From contig JACKQE010000001.1 in assembly GCA_024233005.1 (NCBI GenBank), positions 496,001-560,000 on the forward strand: a DNA stretch of 64,000 nucleotides, given 5' to 3'. Under the pieces are notes generated by a model. The model did not search any database, was not told the DNA's origin, and worked only from the letters and a program-made list of their open reading frames with translations. The translations under genes and the position numbers were made by a program. This document shows, piece by piece, positions 55,233-64,000 of this stretch (position 1 is its first letter; the number at the start of each line of letters is the position of its first letter). This DNA is from Akkermansiaceae bacterium (lineage in GTDB: Bacteria; Verrucomicrobiota; Verrucomicrobiia; Verrucomicrobiales; DEV007).

Positions 55233-56066
55233 TTATCCCCGTGCCAAGGTGATGGCGATGACGCGCGCGGCACGGCCCTCTTCGATCAGAATGCGGGCAC
55301 ATTCGGAGAGGGTGGCCCCGGTTGTGAGGACGTCGTCCACTAGCAGCACCGTCCTGCCGGAAACCCGGTGGCGGTTCCAGGGAAGGCGGCTCAGGGCAAA
55401 CGCTCCCTGGAGGTTGTTCAGCCGGTCCTCCCGATGCAAGCTCGCCTGCATGGTGGTGTAGCGAGTTCTCCGCAAAATCGGGGCCAGGGGGAGGCCGGGA
55501 AAACGTCGCCTCAGGGTGAGGCACAGTTCCCAAGCCTGGTTGTACCCGCGTTCCCGAAACCGGCGGGAATGCAATGGCACCGGGACCAACGGCCATCTTT
55601 CGTTTTCCGCCGCCGCCAGCCTCGGGTCGTTGCCAAGGGTCTCTCCCAGCATGGTCCCGAGCAATCCGCGCAGTTCCAGATGGTTCTCATACTTGAAGCG
55701 GTGAATCAGCTCCCGCGTCAGGCCTTCGCCCCGAAAGGCACCCCTGGCGAAATCAAACCAAAGTCTCCGGTGGGAGCAGTTGGCGCAGCGGAAGGCCACG
55801 GTCGATCGACCGAAAAAAGCATTACCGCAAAGTGAGCAAAAGGGCGGACAGACCGGTTCCAGAAGGCTTTCGCATTCGGGGCAGAGCCAACGGGTGAACC
55901 GGTTGTAAACGGGCACCGGGGAATTGGGCCAGGAAGTTTCGACAGTTACCTTGGTCTGTTCCGGTTTGACCAAAGGGCCTTCGCATCCCACACAGAGTGA
56001 GGGATAGATCAGTCCCAAAATTCCCTCGGACAGGTCCTGCAGCAGCAGTGTGGCGCGCGACGGCAT
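55233..56066 (-). CDS. ComF family amidophosphoribosyltransferase-like protein
   Basis: 277 residues. N-terminal zinc-ribbon cysteines (YPSLCVGCEGPL, CPECESLLEPVCPPFCSLCGN, FRCANCSHRRL) are followed by a phosphoribosyltransferase domain with RRFRERGYNQAWELCLTLRRR and the PRPP loop VLLVDDVLTTGATLSECA. ComF proteins act in DNA uptake or replication-linked functions; their enzymatic reaction is unsettled. A stretch of about 30 residues between the first two cysteine pairs (LVKPEQTKVTVETSWPNS) is longer than usual. Convergent with the rhodanese gene. Confidence 0.92.
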   Translation of the reverse strand: MPSRATLLLQDLSEGILGLIYPSLCVGCEGPLVKPEQTKVTVETSWPNSPVPVYNRFTRWLCPECESLLEPVCPPFCSLCGNAFFGRSTVAFRCANCSHRRLWFDFARGAFRGEGLTRELIHRFKYENHLELRGLLGTMLGETLGNDPRLAAAENERWPLVPVPLHSRRFRERGYNQAWELCLTLRRRFPGLPLAPILRRTRYTTMQASLHREDRLNNLQGAFALSRLPWNRHRVSGRTVLLVDDVLTTGATLSECARILIEEGRAARVIAITLARG

Positions 56067-56118
56067 GCACCGTCATTATAAGCAGAATTCGACTGTGGCT
56101 ACAAAACAAAAGGGCGGA

Positions 56119-57009
56119 CTATTTGGCCAAGTGCTTTTTGAAGAACGCGTCGGCAATGTCGACCGTCTCCGCACACCAAGGATCGCTCATCCAGAACGGA
56201 TGAGGTGCGTTTTTCAAGGTGTGGACCGTGGTCTCAATGCCAAGGGCTTTGAGTTTCTCCTGCATTTCAGCCCTCCCCACTTTCAGAGTGTCCTTCTCCC
56301 CCTCGATGAAAATCGTGGGCGGCACCCCGGCCCGGACATGGGTGATCGGAGAGGCCTGGGCATACGTTTGCGGCTTCTCGTCGCAGGAGCCTCCAAAAAA
56401 TAGGACTGCTCCCTCATTGGTTTTGCCTTTGTTGGCGGCCACCAGATCCTGGGTCGCGGCCATCACGATGCAGGCCCGCACGGCACTGCTGAATTCGCGG
56501 TGGGGTCCGGGACCTTCGAATTCAGGCAATTCACTGGTCATGCCAAGCAGACCGGAAAGGTGCCCTCCGGCAGACCCTCCCATGCAACCGATGCGGTCGG
56601 GATCGATCTTCCACTCGCTGGCATGGGCTCGCAGGCAGCGCATGGCGGATTTGCAGTCATGGATCGCCGCCGGGTAGGGGGCCTCGGTGGAAAGGCGGTA
56701 ACTGACGAGAGCCGTGACATAGCCACGGGCGGCCAAGCGTTCCATCATGGGGCGGTCGGACTCGACCTGGCGGGATTTCCATCCGCCGCCATGAATGTCC
56801 AGAATGGTGGGATAGGGCCCGGCTCCATCGGGAATGTAAAGCACGAGTTCCACGGTGTGTTCCGGATACACTGCCACGACGTGGGTTTTCAGGCTAACCC
56901 CGGCGGGGGTTTCCGGCAGGAGTTTTTTCCATTTTGGAGCGGACGCCGGATCGGCCGCCGAGGCTAGGACTGAGGCGAGGAAGGGGAGCGAAAAGAGAAG
57001 GCGGAGCAT
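56119..57009 (-). CDS. Secreted alpha/beta hydrolase, esterase/lipase type
   Basis: 296 residues with a signal peptide (LLFSLPFLASVLASA). Oxyanion-hole ILDIHGGGW and the nucleophile elbow GCMGGSAGGHLSGLL are present, the acid lies in FIEGEKDTLK and the catalytic His in LKNAPHPFW. This is the pattern of BD-FAE/hormone-sensitive lipase-like carboxylesterases found next to polysaccharide genes. ATG at 57009. It is 78 nt downstream of the PPC-like gene on the same strand; cotranscription is possible. Confidence 0.88.
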   Translation of the reverse strand: MLRLLFSLPFLASVLASAADPASAPKWKKLLPETPAGVSLKTHVVAVYPEHTVELVLYIPDGAGPYPTILDIHGGGWKSRQVESDRPMMERLAARGYVTALVSYRLSTEAPYPAAIHDCKSAMRCLRAHASEWKIDPDRIGCMGGSAGGHLSGLLGMTSELPEFEGPGPHREFSSAVRACIVMAATQDLVAANKGKTNEGAVLFFGGSCDEKPQTYAQASPITHVRAGVPPTIFIEGEKDTLKVGRAEMQEKLKALGIETTVHTLKNAPHPFWMSDPWCAETVDIADAFFKKHLAK

Positions 57010-57087
57010 GGGGGGACCAGATCGGGGTGTTGGCTGCTGAGCTAGGTTGGGATGGCAGGATGGACTTTCTAATGAAACAAGGAATTC

Positions 57088-59331
57088 TCAATCAAGGGAG
57101 CCGGCCATCACTTTATCGATGACAGGCACCAGTTCCACCTCTGCCTCGGCGACATGGCGTTTCGGGCGGTCCCCGGTCTGGGTGCTGGCCCGCACTTTCA
57201 AGGGAAGCATCGCCGGTCCTGGTTTTTTTCCAAAACTGACCTCTAATTCGGCCTTGGTGGACCCGGGTGGGAGGATCACTGGAGGGGCGCTGATTTGGTG
57301 CATCGGCGAAGGAACCAGTAATTCCACCCGAACGGGCAGATCTGCCAAGGCATCGGCCCGCTGCACGGTCACTGGAAGGATCACCGAGCCACCCGGCCGT
57401 GCTGCCAGAGAGGTGGCGCCGGGAGTCAGCCGGAGGCGGCCTTCGCTGACAATGCTCATCATTTGCTGCTCGGGAGCGCTATTGGTGTAGCTGACGAGGT
57501 GCCTGGTGCCGTCGGGTTCGGTGGTCTCGCCGGACAGCATCAGCTGGACCCGGCTGGTGCGCCCCATCTCCATGCGGGGAGGTAGGGTCACGGTGTAGGT
57601 GAAGCTCTCGGCCCCTGCGGGCACCAGCAGCGGTTCAGCAGTGACACCCTGGAGGTGCCGGATTTGGCGGTCGGAAAGTTCGACCCGGAGCGGTCCGGAA
57701 AAGCCGCCCCTTTCGAGCCGGTAGGTTTTGGAAAGCTGGCTCCCGACCGGGTAGCCGGTCTCGACCCAGTAATCACTCTCAAAGCGGAAAGGCACTGCAG
57801 GTGCCACTGCGAACCTGACGGAGTCCCCACCCGTCTTTTCCTGGAGAGCAGTCCGAGCCATCTTCCGTCCGTCGATCTCCACGGTGCCGGTCAGCTTGAC
57901 CCCTCCAAGGGTGAGCGGGGCATCCTGGGCCGCGTCAAAGAACACTTCCGTGGCTCTACGGTTGGCGGAGAGTTTGAGGGTGCTTTCATCGGCGGTGACG
58001 CCGGGCGGCAATCCCTCGACTGAGAGCAGGACGTCGCCCTTGAGGGTTCCCATGAGTTCTAGTTTCACGGGAATCCCGGTGCCGCGCAGGCGGGTTTTTT
58101 TCTTGGGTTTTCCATCAGGAGTCGTTTCCGGGGGCGGGCCGACGCCTGGCGGAAGATCCCGGACCACGGTGACGGCATCGGTGTCCATACTCAGCCGGAA
58201 TTCGACGGGCTCGGTAATTTCGGTGGTGCGGAGTTCGTAGCCAAAATCCGGCCCGGATCTGGTGGGGAAACGGTCGCTGACGAGGATGCGGTAGTCTTCA
58301 TCGCGGGGCGCGGTGAAAAGAATCCGCGAATCGGTGATGCCCTCTGCAGGATCATCGTTTTCGGTCAGCTTCAGGCCATTGGCGGATTGGATCTCCAATC
58401 GCGCATCGAGCCGGCTGTCGATCCGTGCCGCGAATATCTCAAGCAGCACCCGTTGGTCTTTTTTGAGGGGCAGGTGCCAGCTCTGCATGCCCGGTTGGTT
58501 GAGGCAACCTTTGGCTACTCCGGGAAGCGTGAGCAAGGCCCCTTCTTTCCAAGTGGATCCCCAATCCCGCGGAACCCGTGGGCCTCGCTCCAAGGTCAGG
58601 CGATAGATGTGGGATTGGCTCCCCCCGAAATTGGCGTCGCCGATTTCCAGCAGATAAGGCCCCGCTTCGGAGGCCTGGAAGGCGAAGGTGGGATCCCCCC
58701 CGATCTGGACCATTTGGCAGGCCACCTTTGAACCATCCGGGCGGCTCACAGTCACCGTGGCCTGCAGGGGCATTTCGATGCGGCGTGCCGCAACTTCACC
58801 ATGGATCCACTCTCCGGCTGCGGCCGTGATTTGCCAGACATCACGGTCTTCCCGGGGGAAAATGCGACCATTAATGGTGACCGGAAGGTTTACCGGGATG
58901 GCTGGCTGATCCCCTTCCTCTTCCTGCTCCACGATCTCGGGGAGATCGCCCACCACAAAAGGCAGGCTCCTGGTCACTCCCTGACTGGTCGAGACGAACC
59001 ACCGTTTCACGCCGAGGATGGCATCGGGGGTGATTTCCAGGGTGCCCCCGTGGTCCCGGGGATAGTCCTCCCCGCGCTGCGAGGCGGGTTGGTGGATCAT
59101 CGGTCCTTCAAACCAGATCCGTGGAATCTCCCGGATCAGAGGGGGTGCCGTCAGTCCCGTGTCCATCACATGGAAGCGGGCTTCGCCGTGGAAAAAGAGA
59201 CCGCCCACTCGCAGCGGAACCACATTCCCGCGCTGACCTCCGGCAGGGAACACGTAGGAAGCGACGGGAGGCTCCGCCCGGGCCGAGACCATGCCCAGGA
59301 AACTGCTCAGCGCGACGAGGATCGTTTTCAC
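57088..59331 (-). CDS. Secreted PPC-like multi-domain protein
   Basis: 747 residues with a signal peptide (ILVALSSFLGMVSARAEP). Beta-rich throughout. A PPC (pre-peptidase C-terminal)-like domain is seen around 145-245: PVTINGRIFPREDRDVWQITAAAGEW... and ..EAGPYLLEIGDANFGG, and a second of similar type near 290-380 (EDYRILVSDRFPTRSGPDFGYEL). The C-terminal part has repeated Ig-like strands. It begins with GTG at 59331, one base after the DUF1501 stop codon, so it is tightly coupled to that gene. Proteins of this design often accompany DUF1501/DUF1549 genes in PVC bacteria. Function unknown. Confidence 0.75.
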   Translation of the reverse strand: MKTILVALSSFLGMVSARAEPPVASYVFPAGGQRGNVVPLRVGGLFFHGEARFHVMDTGLTAPPLIREIPRIWFEGPMIHQPASQRGEDYPRDHGGTLEITPDAILGVKRWFVSTSQGVTRSLPFVVGDLPEIVEQEEEGDQPAIPVNLPVTINGRIFPREDRDVWQITAAAGEWIHGEVAARRIEMPLQATVTVSRPDGSKVACQMVQIGGDPTFAFQASEAGPYLLEIGDANFGGSQSHIYRLTLERGPRVPRDWGSTWKEGALLTLPGVAKGCLNQPGMQSWHLPLKKDQRVLLEIFAARIDSRLDARLEIQSANGLKLTENDDPAEGITDSRILFTAPRDEDYRILVSDRFPTRSGPDFGYELRTTEITEPVEFRLSMDTDAVTVVRDLPPGVGPPPETTPDGKPKKKTRLRGTGIPVKLELMGTLKGDVLLSVEGLPPGVTADESTLKLSANRRATEVFFDAAQDAPLTLGGVKLTGTVEIDGRKMARTALQEKTGGDSVRFAVAPAVPFRFESDYWVETGYPVGSQLSKTYRLERGGFSGPLRVELSDRQIRHLQGVTAEPLLVPAGAESFTYTVTLPPRMEMGRTSRVQLMLSGETTEPDGTRHLVSYTNSAPEQQMMSIVSEGRLRLTPGATSLAARPGGSVILPVTVQRADALADLPVRVELLVPSPMHQISAPPVILPPGSTKAELEVSFGKKPGPAMLPLKVRASTQTGDRPKRHVAEAEVELVPVIDKVMAGSLD

Positions 59332-59332
59332 G

Positions 59333-60661
59333 TCAGAGGAGTTCGCGGATCAGGCGTCCGCCATTGGACAACATGACGGGACGGCCCTCGGGGGTGATCA
59401 TCTCCTTATGGGGTGGTATACCGAGCAGATGATAGATGGTAGCAGCCATGTCCTCGGGGCCGTAGGCATCTTCCGCCGGGTCCATGGCCCACTTGTCGCT
59501 TTTGCCGACGGCCCGACCTCCTTGGATCCCTCCGCCGCCCAGGGCGATGGAGAAGCAGCGGCTCCAGTGGTCGCGTCCGGCATCCTTGTTGATTTGGGGG
59601 GTCCGGCCAAATTCGCCGGTGAACAGCACGATGGTTTTTTCAAGCAGACCCCGGTCCGCCAGATCCCGGAAGAGCGAGGACATCGCGAGGTCAAGCTTCG
59701 GCAGCAGGTCGTCCTTGAGGGTGGAAAAGTTCGCGGTGTGGGTGTCCCAGTTGGAATGTTCGATGGTGACACAGCGGACCCCGGCCTCGACGAGACGGCG
59801 TGCCATGAGGCAAGACTGGCCGAGGGTGTTGCGACCATAGGCGTCCCGCAACGAAGGCTTTTCCTGGTGAATGTCGAAGGCCTGCTTGGCCTGTTGCGAA
59901 GTCATGAGATCCACCGCGCGTTCTGAGAAAGCCCCCAGTTGGCGGGCATTCTCATTCCCCTGCTGTTCGGCGCTGCGTTGGAAACGGTCCACCTTGGAAA
60001 GCAGGCCCCGGCGGTCCTCCAGGCGAGAGGCGTCGACGGCCAGCGGGGGCTGCAGGTCCGGCACCTCAAAACCGGGCGCGGCCGGATCGGCTTCGATCAC
60101 GAAAGGAACGGCTTTCGGACCGAGGTAAGCCGCACTCGCGCTGTTGTGCATGGTGGGGAGGCAGACATAGGGAGGGATGTTGCCGCGCGATCCCTGTTCG
60201 TTGGCGATCACCGAGCCCAGGCTCGGTTGCTGGTTGTTTGGTTTGAGCCCGGTGTTGAATGCGGCGTTGGGATGATAGCCGGTCAGCATGTAGTGGTCCG
60301 CCTGCCCGTGACCGGCGTTGCGGTGACCGAATGAACGCACGAGGGAAAATTTGTCCATCACCCCGGCGATGTTGGGAATTTGTCCGCTGACATGGATGCC
60401 GGGAACGTTGGTTCGACGGGGTTGGAAGGTGCCCCGGATGTTGGAAGGCGCGTCCGGTTTGAGATCGAAGGTGTCGATTGTGCTGAGCCCTCCGGTGAGG
60501 AACACGTAGATAAACGAGACATCCTGCCGGGCCGCCCGGGGATCGCTTTCGGCAGCGAGGAGGCGGGCCAGCGGGAGATGCATCCCCAGGCCTCCGGCGG
60601 CACCGATGCGGAGGAAATCGCGGCGGTTCACGCCATCGCAGAAGCGTCGTTGGTTTTTCAT
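59333..60661 (-). CDS. DUF1501 family protein, Tat-type leader (second module)
   Basis: 442 residues. NRRDFLRIGAAGGLGMHLP is a good Tat leader. VSFIYVFLTGGLSTIDTFDLKPDAP, RSFGHRNAGHGQADHYMLTGYHP and TGEFGRTPQINKDAGRDHW are the DUF1501 blocks. It follows the large DUF1549/DUF1553 gene by 18 nt and is coupled to the PPC-like gene. Compared with the first module's member (45501-46928) it has the longer, more typical GHGQADHY block, and the gene order is reversed. Confidence 0.93.
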   Translation of the reverse strand: MKNQRRFCDGVNRRDFLRIGAAGGLGMHLPLARLLAAESDPRAARQDVSFIYVFLTGGLSTIDTFDLKPDAPSNIRGTFQPRRTNVPGIHVSGQIPNIAGVMDKFSLVRSFGHRNAGHGQADHYMLTGYHPNAAFNTGLKPNNQQPSLGSVIANEQGSRGNIPPYVCLPTMHNSASAAYLGPKAVPFVIEADPAAPGFEVPDLQPPLAVDASRLEDRRGLLSKVDRFQRSAEQQGNENARQLGAFSERAVDLMTSQQAKQAFDIHQEKPSLRDAYGRNTLGQSCLMARRLVEAGVRCVTIEHSNWDTHTANFSTLKDDLLPKLDLAMSSLFRDLADRGLLEKTIVLFTGEFGRTPQINKDAGRDHWSRCFSIALGGGGIQGGRAVGKSDKWAMDPAEDAYGPEDMAATIYHLLGIPPHKEMITPEGRPVMLSNGGRLIRELL

Positions 60662-60679
60662 GGCATCGGATCGGGAGAC

Positions 60680-62866
60680 TCAGTGATTAAAGACAAACTC
60701 CTGGGAATTGAGCAGGGACCACAGCAGATCCTCGATCCGCTGACGGCGTGGTTGGGTGCCGGTCCCGAGATATTGGAGAGCTTCGGAGAGCTCTTCCGCA
60801 CTGGGAAAACGGCTGAAGGTGGACAGATAAAGCGTTTCCACCACCCGGTCATCATCGATGCCTGATCCCGCGAGCCGGGCCGCCGTGCCGGCTTCGTGGG
60901 AGAGTTTCGCCTGGAGGGCGGGGGAATTCATGAGGTGCAGGGCCTGGCCAATGCTGGCGCCTGAGGCTCGCTCGCATTCACAGGGAGTGATGCGGGCCGG
61001 GCGGCCGAAGAGCTTCAGGAAGTAATGCTGGGCCTGGCTGTCCCAAAGTTGCACGGCCCGCAATCCGGCGGGCAGCCCGGTGAATTTTTCAGGCACCCCG
61101 GTGGCGTCACAGACCGCATCGAGGAGCACTTCGGCCGGAAGTCGTTTGAAAAGGGCGCGCGAGAAGTTCTTTTCGTCCCCCGCATTGCTGGCATTCGGCG
61201 TTGAGCTGAGTTGGTAAGTGCGAGACCCGGTGATGAATCGGATCACAGCCTTGGCGTCATAGTCGTGATCCACCAGTTCCCGGGCCAGGCGGTCCATGAG
61301 GGCAGGGTTTCCGGGAGGATTGGTCGCCCGCATGTCATCGACCGGCTCCACCAGACCACGACCGAGGAACCTTGCCCAGAGGCGGTTGGCGAGATTCCGG
61401 GCGAACCAGGGGTTCTCCCGGGCGGTCATCCAGTCGGCCAGAGCGGCCCGGCGGTCGCCTTCCGGGGAGGTATCCGGCATCGTTGTTCCCAATGGGTAGG
61501 GCTGGATAGGAGCGCCGGTGCGGGGGTGTTTCACCTGCGGATTGCCGCTCGTCACCAGCGCGAAGCTGTCACCATAGGGCTTGGCATGCACCGGCTCGAA
61601 GTAGGCCCGCATCCCATGGTAATCCTGCTGTGTCCATTGATCGTAGGGATGCTGATGGCATTCCGCGCAGGCAATCCGGATGCCGAGGAAGACCTGCGCC
61701 ACGGCGGCCGCCGTCTCGCCAGGTTTGGTGGAGACACGGTAGAAATGTCCGGCTGGCTGCTCATTGAGCGGGCCTTCGGCGAGCAGCAAATCGCGCGCCA
61801 GGTCCCGCAGGGATCGGTTCTCAGCCATGGCACTGTGAATCCACTGGTAGTATTCATGGGCGTTGGCCAGACCGAGACGCTCCCGGTCGACGCGGAGCAG
61901 GTCTGACCAGTAGAGAGCCCAATAGTCGGCATACTCGGGTCGCCCGAGGAGGGAGTCGACCAGCTGGCTCCGCTTGTTCGTGCTCTGGTCATTCAAGAAA
62001 CGCCGCGCTTCCTCCGGCAGTGGCAGGCGTCCGATGATGTCAAGGGTGACCCGGCGGAGAAAGGTCGCGTCATCCGCAAGGTCCGACGGAGCCAGACGAA
62101 GCTGGGCCAGGGTGTCATCGACGAGGCGGTCGATATCATTCAGCACGGGAGCTGGCTCCAAGGGAAGGTTGGGATTTTCTGCGCGTGGGATCACGGCTTG
62201 GAACACCGCCACCCGCCCCTGGTACCGGGCCAGAACCGCCGCCACACCCGGAGTGGTGCCGATGGTGGCCACTCCAGCTTCATCCACATCGGCCAAGCCT
62301 GCATCGTTGGCATGGAACACCGCCTCGCCCGAGACATCCCGTTCCGACCCATCGGCAAAATGGGCCATGACCCGCAGCGGGAGTTTTTCCCGGAAGGTGG
62401 CGATGTGGTGAGCCGGTACCAGCTCCAGCTCGGTCAATGCGGGACGATCCGGATCGGTTTCCAAGGCTCCTCCGGCGATCCAGTGGCGCACCGTTTCCCA
62501 TGACGGAGAGCCCGGTTCCAGACGAATACCCCCCTCATGGGGCAGAGTTCCATCCGCTTTCTCCAGCATCAGGCTGTGTTCCGCAGCCGCCGGCGTGATG
62601 CGCCGTCCCCGGCTGGCCACGGTCAGCGCCTCGTAGTCCGCGGCGGGATCGCTTCCAAAGACGGAAAGACGGAACCCGTTCTGCCCTTCGGCCTTGCCAT
62701 GACAGGCGGAGGCATTGCAACCGTGCCGGCTCAGAAGCGGGGCCACATCATGGGTGAAGTCGACTGCCGACTCCCCGCCCTGGGCTACGTTCGCTGTCTG
62801 GCAAAGACCCACCAGGAGGTGGGCGATGGCAAGGCTGACGGAGCGATGGGCAAACATTGCCGCCAT
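60680..62866 (-). CDS. PSCyt1-Big-DUF1549/DUF1553 (PSD1) protein, long form
   Basis: 728 residues. Signal peptide; PSCyt1-like heme site HGCNASACHGKAEGQNGFRL, with C-x4-CH spacing instead of the usual C-x2-CH; a Big_2-like domain (LPLRVMAHFADGSERDVSGE); DUF1549 with FLRRVTLDIIGRLPLPEEARRF and CAECHQHPYDQW; and DUF1553 with NPWFARNLANRLWARFLGRGLV and RIGQALHLMNSP-like end. The layout is the standard long form in Planctomycetes and Verrucomicrobia. It is first in the three-gene module with DUF1501 and the PPC-like protein. Function unproved. Confidence 0.92.
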   Translation of the reverse strand: MAAMFAHRSVSLAIAHLLVGLCQTANVAQGGESAVDFTHDVAPLLSRHGCNASACHGKAEGQNGFRLSVFGSDPAADYEALTVASRGRRITPAAAEHSLMLEKADGTLPHEGGIRLEPGSPSWETVRHWIAGGALETDPDRPALTELELVPAHHIATFREKLPLRVMAHFADGSERDVSGEAVFHANDAGLADVDEAGVATIGTTPGVAAVLARYQGRVAVFQAVIPRAENPNLPLEPAPVLNDIDRLVDDTLAQLRLAPSDLADDATFLRRVTLDIIGRLPLPEEARRFLNDQSTNKRSQLVDSLLGRPEYADYWALYWSDLLRVDRERLGLANAHEYYQWIHSAMAENRSLRDLARDLLLAEGPLNEQPAGHFYRVSTKPGETAAAVAQVFLGIRIACAECHQHPYDQWTQQDYHGMRAYFEPVHAKPYGDSFALVTSGNPQVKHPRTGAPIQPYPLGTTMPDTSPEGDRRAALADWMTARENPWFARNLANRLWARFLGRGLVEPVDDMRATNPPGNPALMDRLARELVDHDYDAKAVIRFITGSRTYQLSSTPNASNAGDEKNFSRALFKRLPAEVLLDAVCDATGVPEKFTGLPAGLRAVQLWDSQAQHYFLKLFGRPARITPCECERASGASIGQALHLMNSPALQAKLSHEAGTAARLAGSGIDDDRVVETLYLSTFSRFPSAEELSEALQYLGTGTQPRRQRIEDLLWSLLNSQEFVFNH

Positions 62867-62926
62867 GATAGCGGGAAAGGCCTTGAAGGGGAACGGCGTG
62901 AACGCGGGAGGGAAGCCTGCTCCGGC

Positions 62927-63778
62927 TCACTCCCGATGGTCTCCGGCCTCCCGGGCCGCATCGGCGAGGAGTGTTCCGAATTCCTGCCAGCTCCAAGCAC
63001 TTTTGCTGAGTCCCCAGGCCTGATCCGGGGGATTGGAGACGTCGATGTCCGCGAAGATGAAATCCTCCGCGTGGCGTCGGCTTCGGGTCACGATTTCTCC
63101 ACCGGGATCCAGAATGTAGCTGTCTCCGTAGCCCACACTCTCGCCCCGCGTCAGACCGCTTTTGGCGGAGTCCAGGACCACGTTGTTGCCGCGCACAAAA
63201 TAGACGCCGTTCTCGATGGCTCGGGCGGTGTGGTCGGATCGCACTTTCATGAAATGCCCCAGCAATCCCTTCGCCGCGATCGCGTTGAAGTGGGGTGCAA
63301 AGATGATCCGGGCACCTTTCAGGGCGAGAATGCGGGTCGGCTCAATGTAACCTCCGTCGGCACAGATGATGACGCCGAATTTCACGCCCTGGTGTTCCCA
63401 GACGGGGAAGTCCCGGCCCTGGCGGTGGAATTTCTGGTAGGCGGCACATTTGCTGTAGGTTCCGAGGAGGTGCCCTTGGTGGACGACCGCGGCAGTGTTG
63501 TAGAGATCGGGGCCCCGCTTTTCGTTGAATCCCACAATGGCCAGCGCCTGATGGCGGGAGGAGACATCGAGGAGACGCAACATTTCGTCTGAATCGGCAG
63601 TGAAAGCGCCCGACCGGGCCGCCGCTTCCGTGTCCGGGTAGCCGGTCAGGAAACATTCGGGAAAGGAGACGATGGCCGCCCGCTCGGCATCCGCGCGCGC
63701 CATTCCCTCCTCGATTCGGGCCAGATTGCGGGTGAATTCACCGCACCAAGGTTCGTATTGGCAGTGAGCGATGCGCAT
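62927..63778 (-). CDS. Carbon-nitrogen hydrolase (nitrilase superfamily)
   Basis: 283 residues with the superfamily's Glu-Lys-Cys triad: Glu in IVSFPECFLTGYP, Lys in the YSKCAAYQKFHRQGRDF segment, and Cys in KFGVIICADGGYIEP. The ATG at 63778 (MRIAHCQYEPWCGEF) is the natural start; the earlier in-frame codon adds only a non-conserved leader. Likely acts on an amide or carbamoyl substrate; the AHCQYEPxxGE start resembles amidase/carbamoylase members. It lies 60 nt upstream of the DUF1549/DUF1553 gene on the same strand. Confidence 0.88.
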   Translation of the reverse strand: MRIAHCQYEPWCGEFTRNLARIEEGMARADAERAAIVSFPECFLTGYPDTEAAARSGAFTADSDEMLRLLDVSSRHQALAIVGFNEKRGPDLYNTAAVVHQGHLLGTYSKCAAYQKFHRQGRDFPVWEHQGVKFGVIICADGGYIEPTRILALKGARIIFAPHFNAIAAKGLLGHFMKVRSDHTARAIENGVYFVRGNNVVLDSAKSGLTRGESVGYGDSYILDPGGEIVTRSRRHAEDFIFADIDVSNPPDQAWGLSKSAWSWQEFGTLLADAAREAGDHRE

Positions 63779-63833
63779 CCCTCCAGTCTGCCTCCCTGCC
63801 GGGCTCTCTGGCAAGCCCGTGATGCCGCCAGAC

Positions 63834-64000
63834 TCAGCCTCCGACCGCGTGTTGGAATTTCACGATGGCGTCGGCGATCGCCTGCGCCAATTGTTCCCGG
63901 TAGGCTTCGGTATGGATCTTGGTGGCCTCGGATCGGTTGGTCACGAAACCGCCTTCGACAAGGATTCCGGGCTTTTCAATCCCGGTCAGGACATCGAAGC
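63834..64000 (-). CDS. N-acetylmuramoyl-L-alanine amidase, C-terminal fragment (cut by window edge)
   Basis: The reverse strand codes for FDVLTGIEKPGILVEGGFVTN..EATKIH, ending AYREQLAQAIADAIVKFQHAVGG. The PGILVEGGFxTNxxEA block carries the conserved catalytic Glu of Amidase_3 enzymes, which cut between muramic acid and the stem peptide. Only the last about 55 residues are inside the window; the N-terminal part with the zinc ligands lies beyond 64000. Confidence 0.85.
   Translation of the reverse strand, partial: FDVLTGIEKPGILVEGGFVTNRSEATKIHTEAYREQLAQAIADAIVKFQHAVGG

Overview
The window is a contiguous, gene-dense bacterial chromosome segment, most likely from a member of the Verrucomicrobiota (PVC superphylum). 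The support is: 16S wording typical of that phylum (gggacccgcacaagcggt near 415-432), two DUF1501 + DUF1549/DUF1553 secreted-protein modules of the kind common in Planctomycetes and Verrucomicrobia, a formylglycine-type secreted sulfatase, and many small secreted or beta-propeller proteins. The phylum call is good; the genus cannot be named from the sequence alone. Base composition and coding style look uniform. I see no insertion sequence, integrase, prophage or CRISPR array.

Layout. 1-4968: rRNA operon cut at the left edge (16S 3' half, tRNA-Ala, tRNA-Ile, 23S, 5S, strong terminator), with a boxA-like word before both 23S and 5S. 5045-13924: secreted M20 amidohydrolase, TPR protein, NHL propeller, DUF6263-like protein, uvrC, a TPR/transmembrane/alpha-toroid protein and a hot-dog thioesterase. 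14059-20995: LPNGN-repeat propeller, trpB, a secreted SGNH-like protein, an HTTM membrane protein with a small partner, an 80-residue beta-repeat protein behind a good promoter, and a PQQ-type propeller. 21010-25507 (minus strand): two secreted proteins of unknown role (one with an ABM fold), a WalJ-like metallo-hydrolase and an enolase-superfamily dehydratase.

25663-36034: LolA-like, Jag-like, rpoZ, smpB and ndk housekeeping genes, a hydrolase/SDR pair, a Str2-like transsulfuration enzyme, a small c-type cytochrome, a PAS-AraC regulator broken by a one-base frameshift, and mutS. 36050-41489: a pseudopilin with a TSP-rich secreted partner, divergent from a 1468-residue hybrid two-component sensor. 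41505-45320: hrpA. 45501-48721: the first DUF1501/DUF1549 module.

48788-52259 is the most unusual group: a receiver-domain protein with a C-terminal membrane anchor, followed closely by a RimB-type retropepsin, RimK ATP-grasp ligase and an AstE/AspA-type M14 peptidase. This looks like a membrane-tethered signalling input joined to an amino-acid ligation/trimming system. Then come a secreted sulfatase, a chagasin-type peptidase inhibitor and a membrane rhodanese (52323-55208). 55233-64000 (minus strand): comF, an esterase, the second module (DUF1549/1553, DUF1501 and a PPC-like protein), a nitrilase-family hydrolase and the tail of a cell-wall amidase. All functional statements are read from motifs; no similarity search was run.
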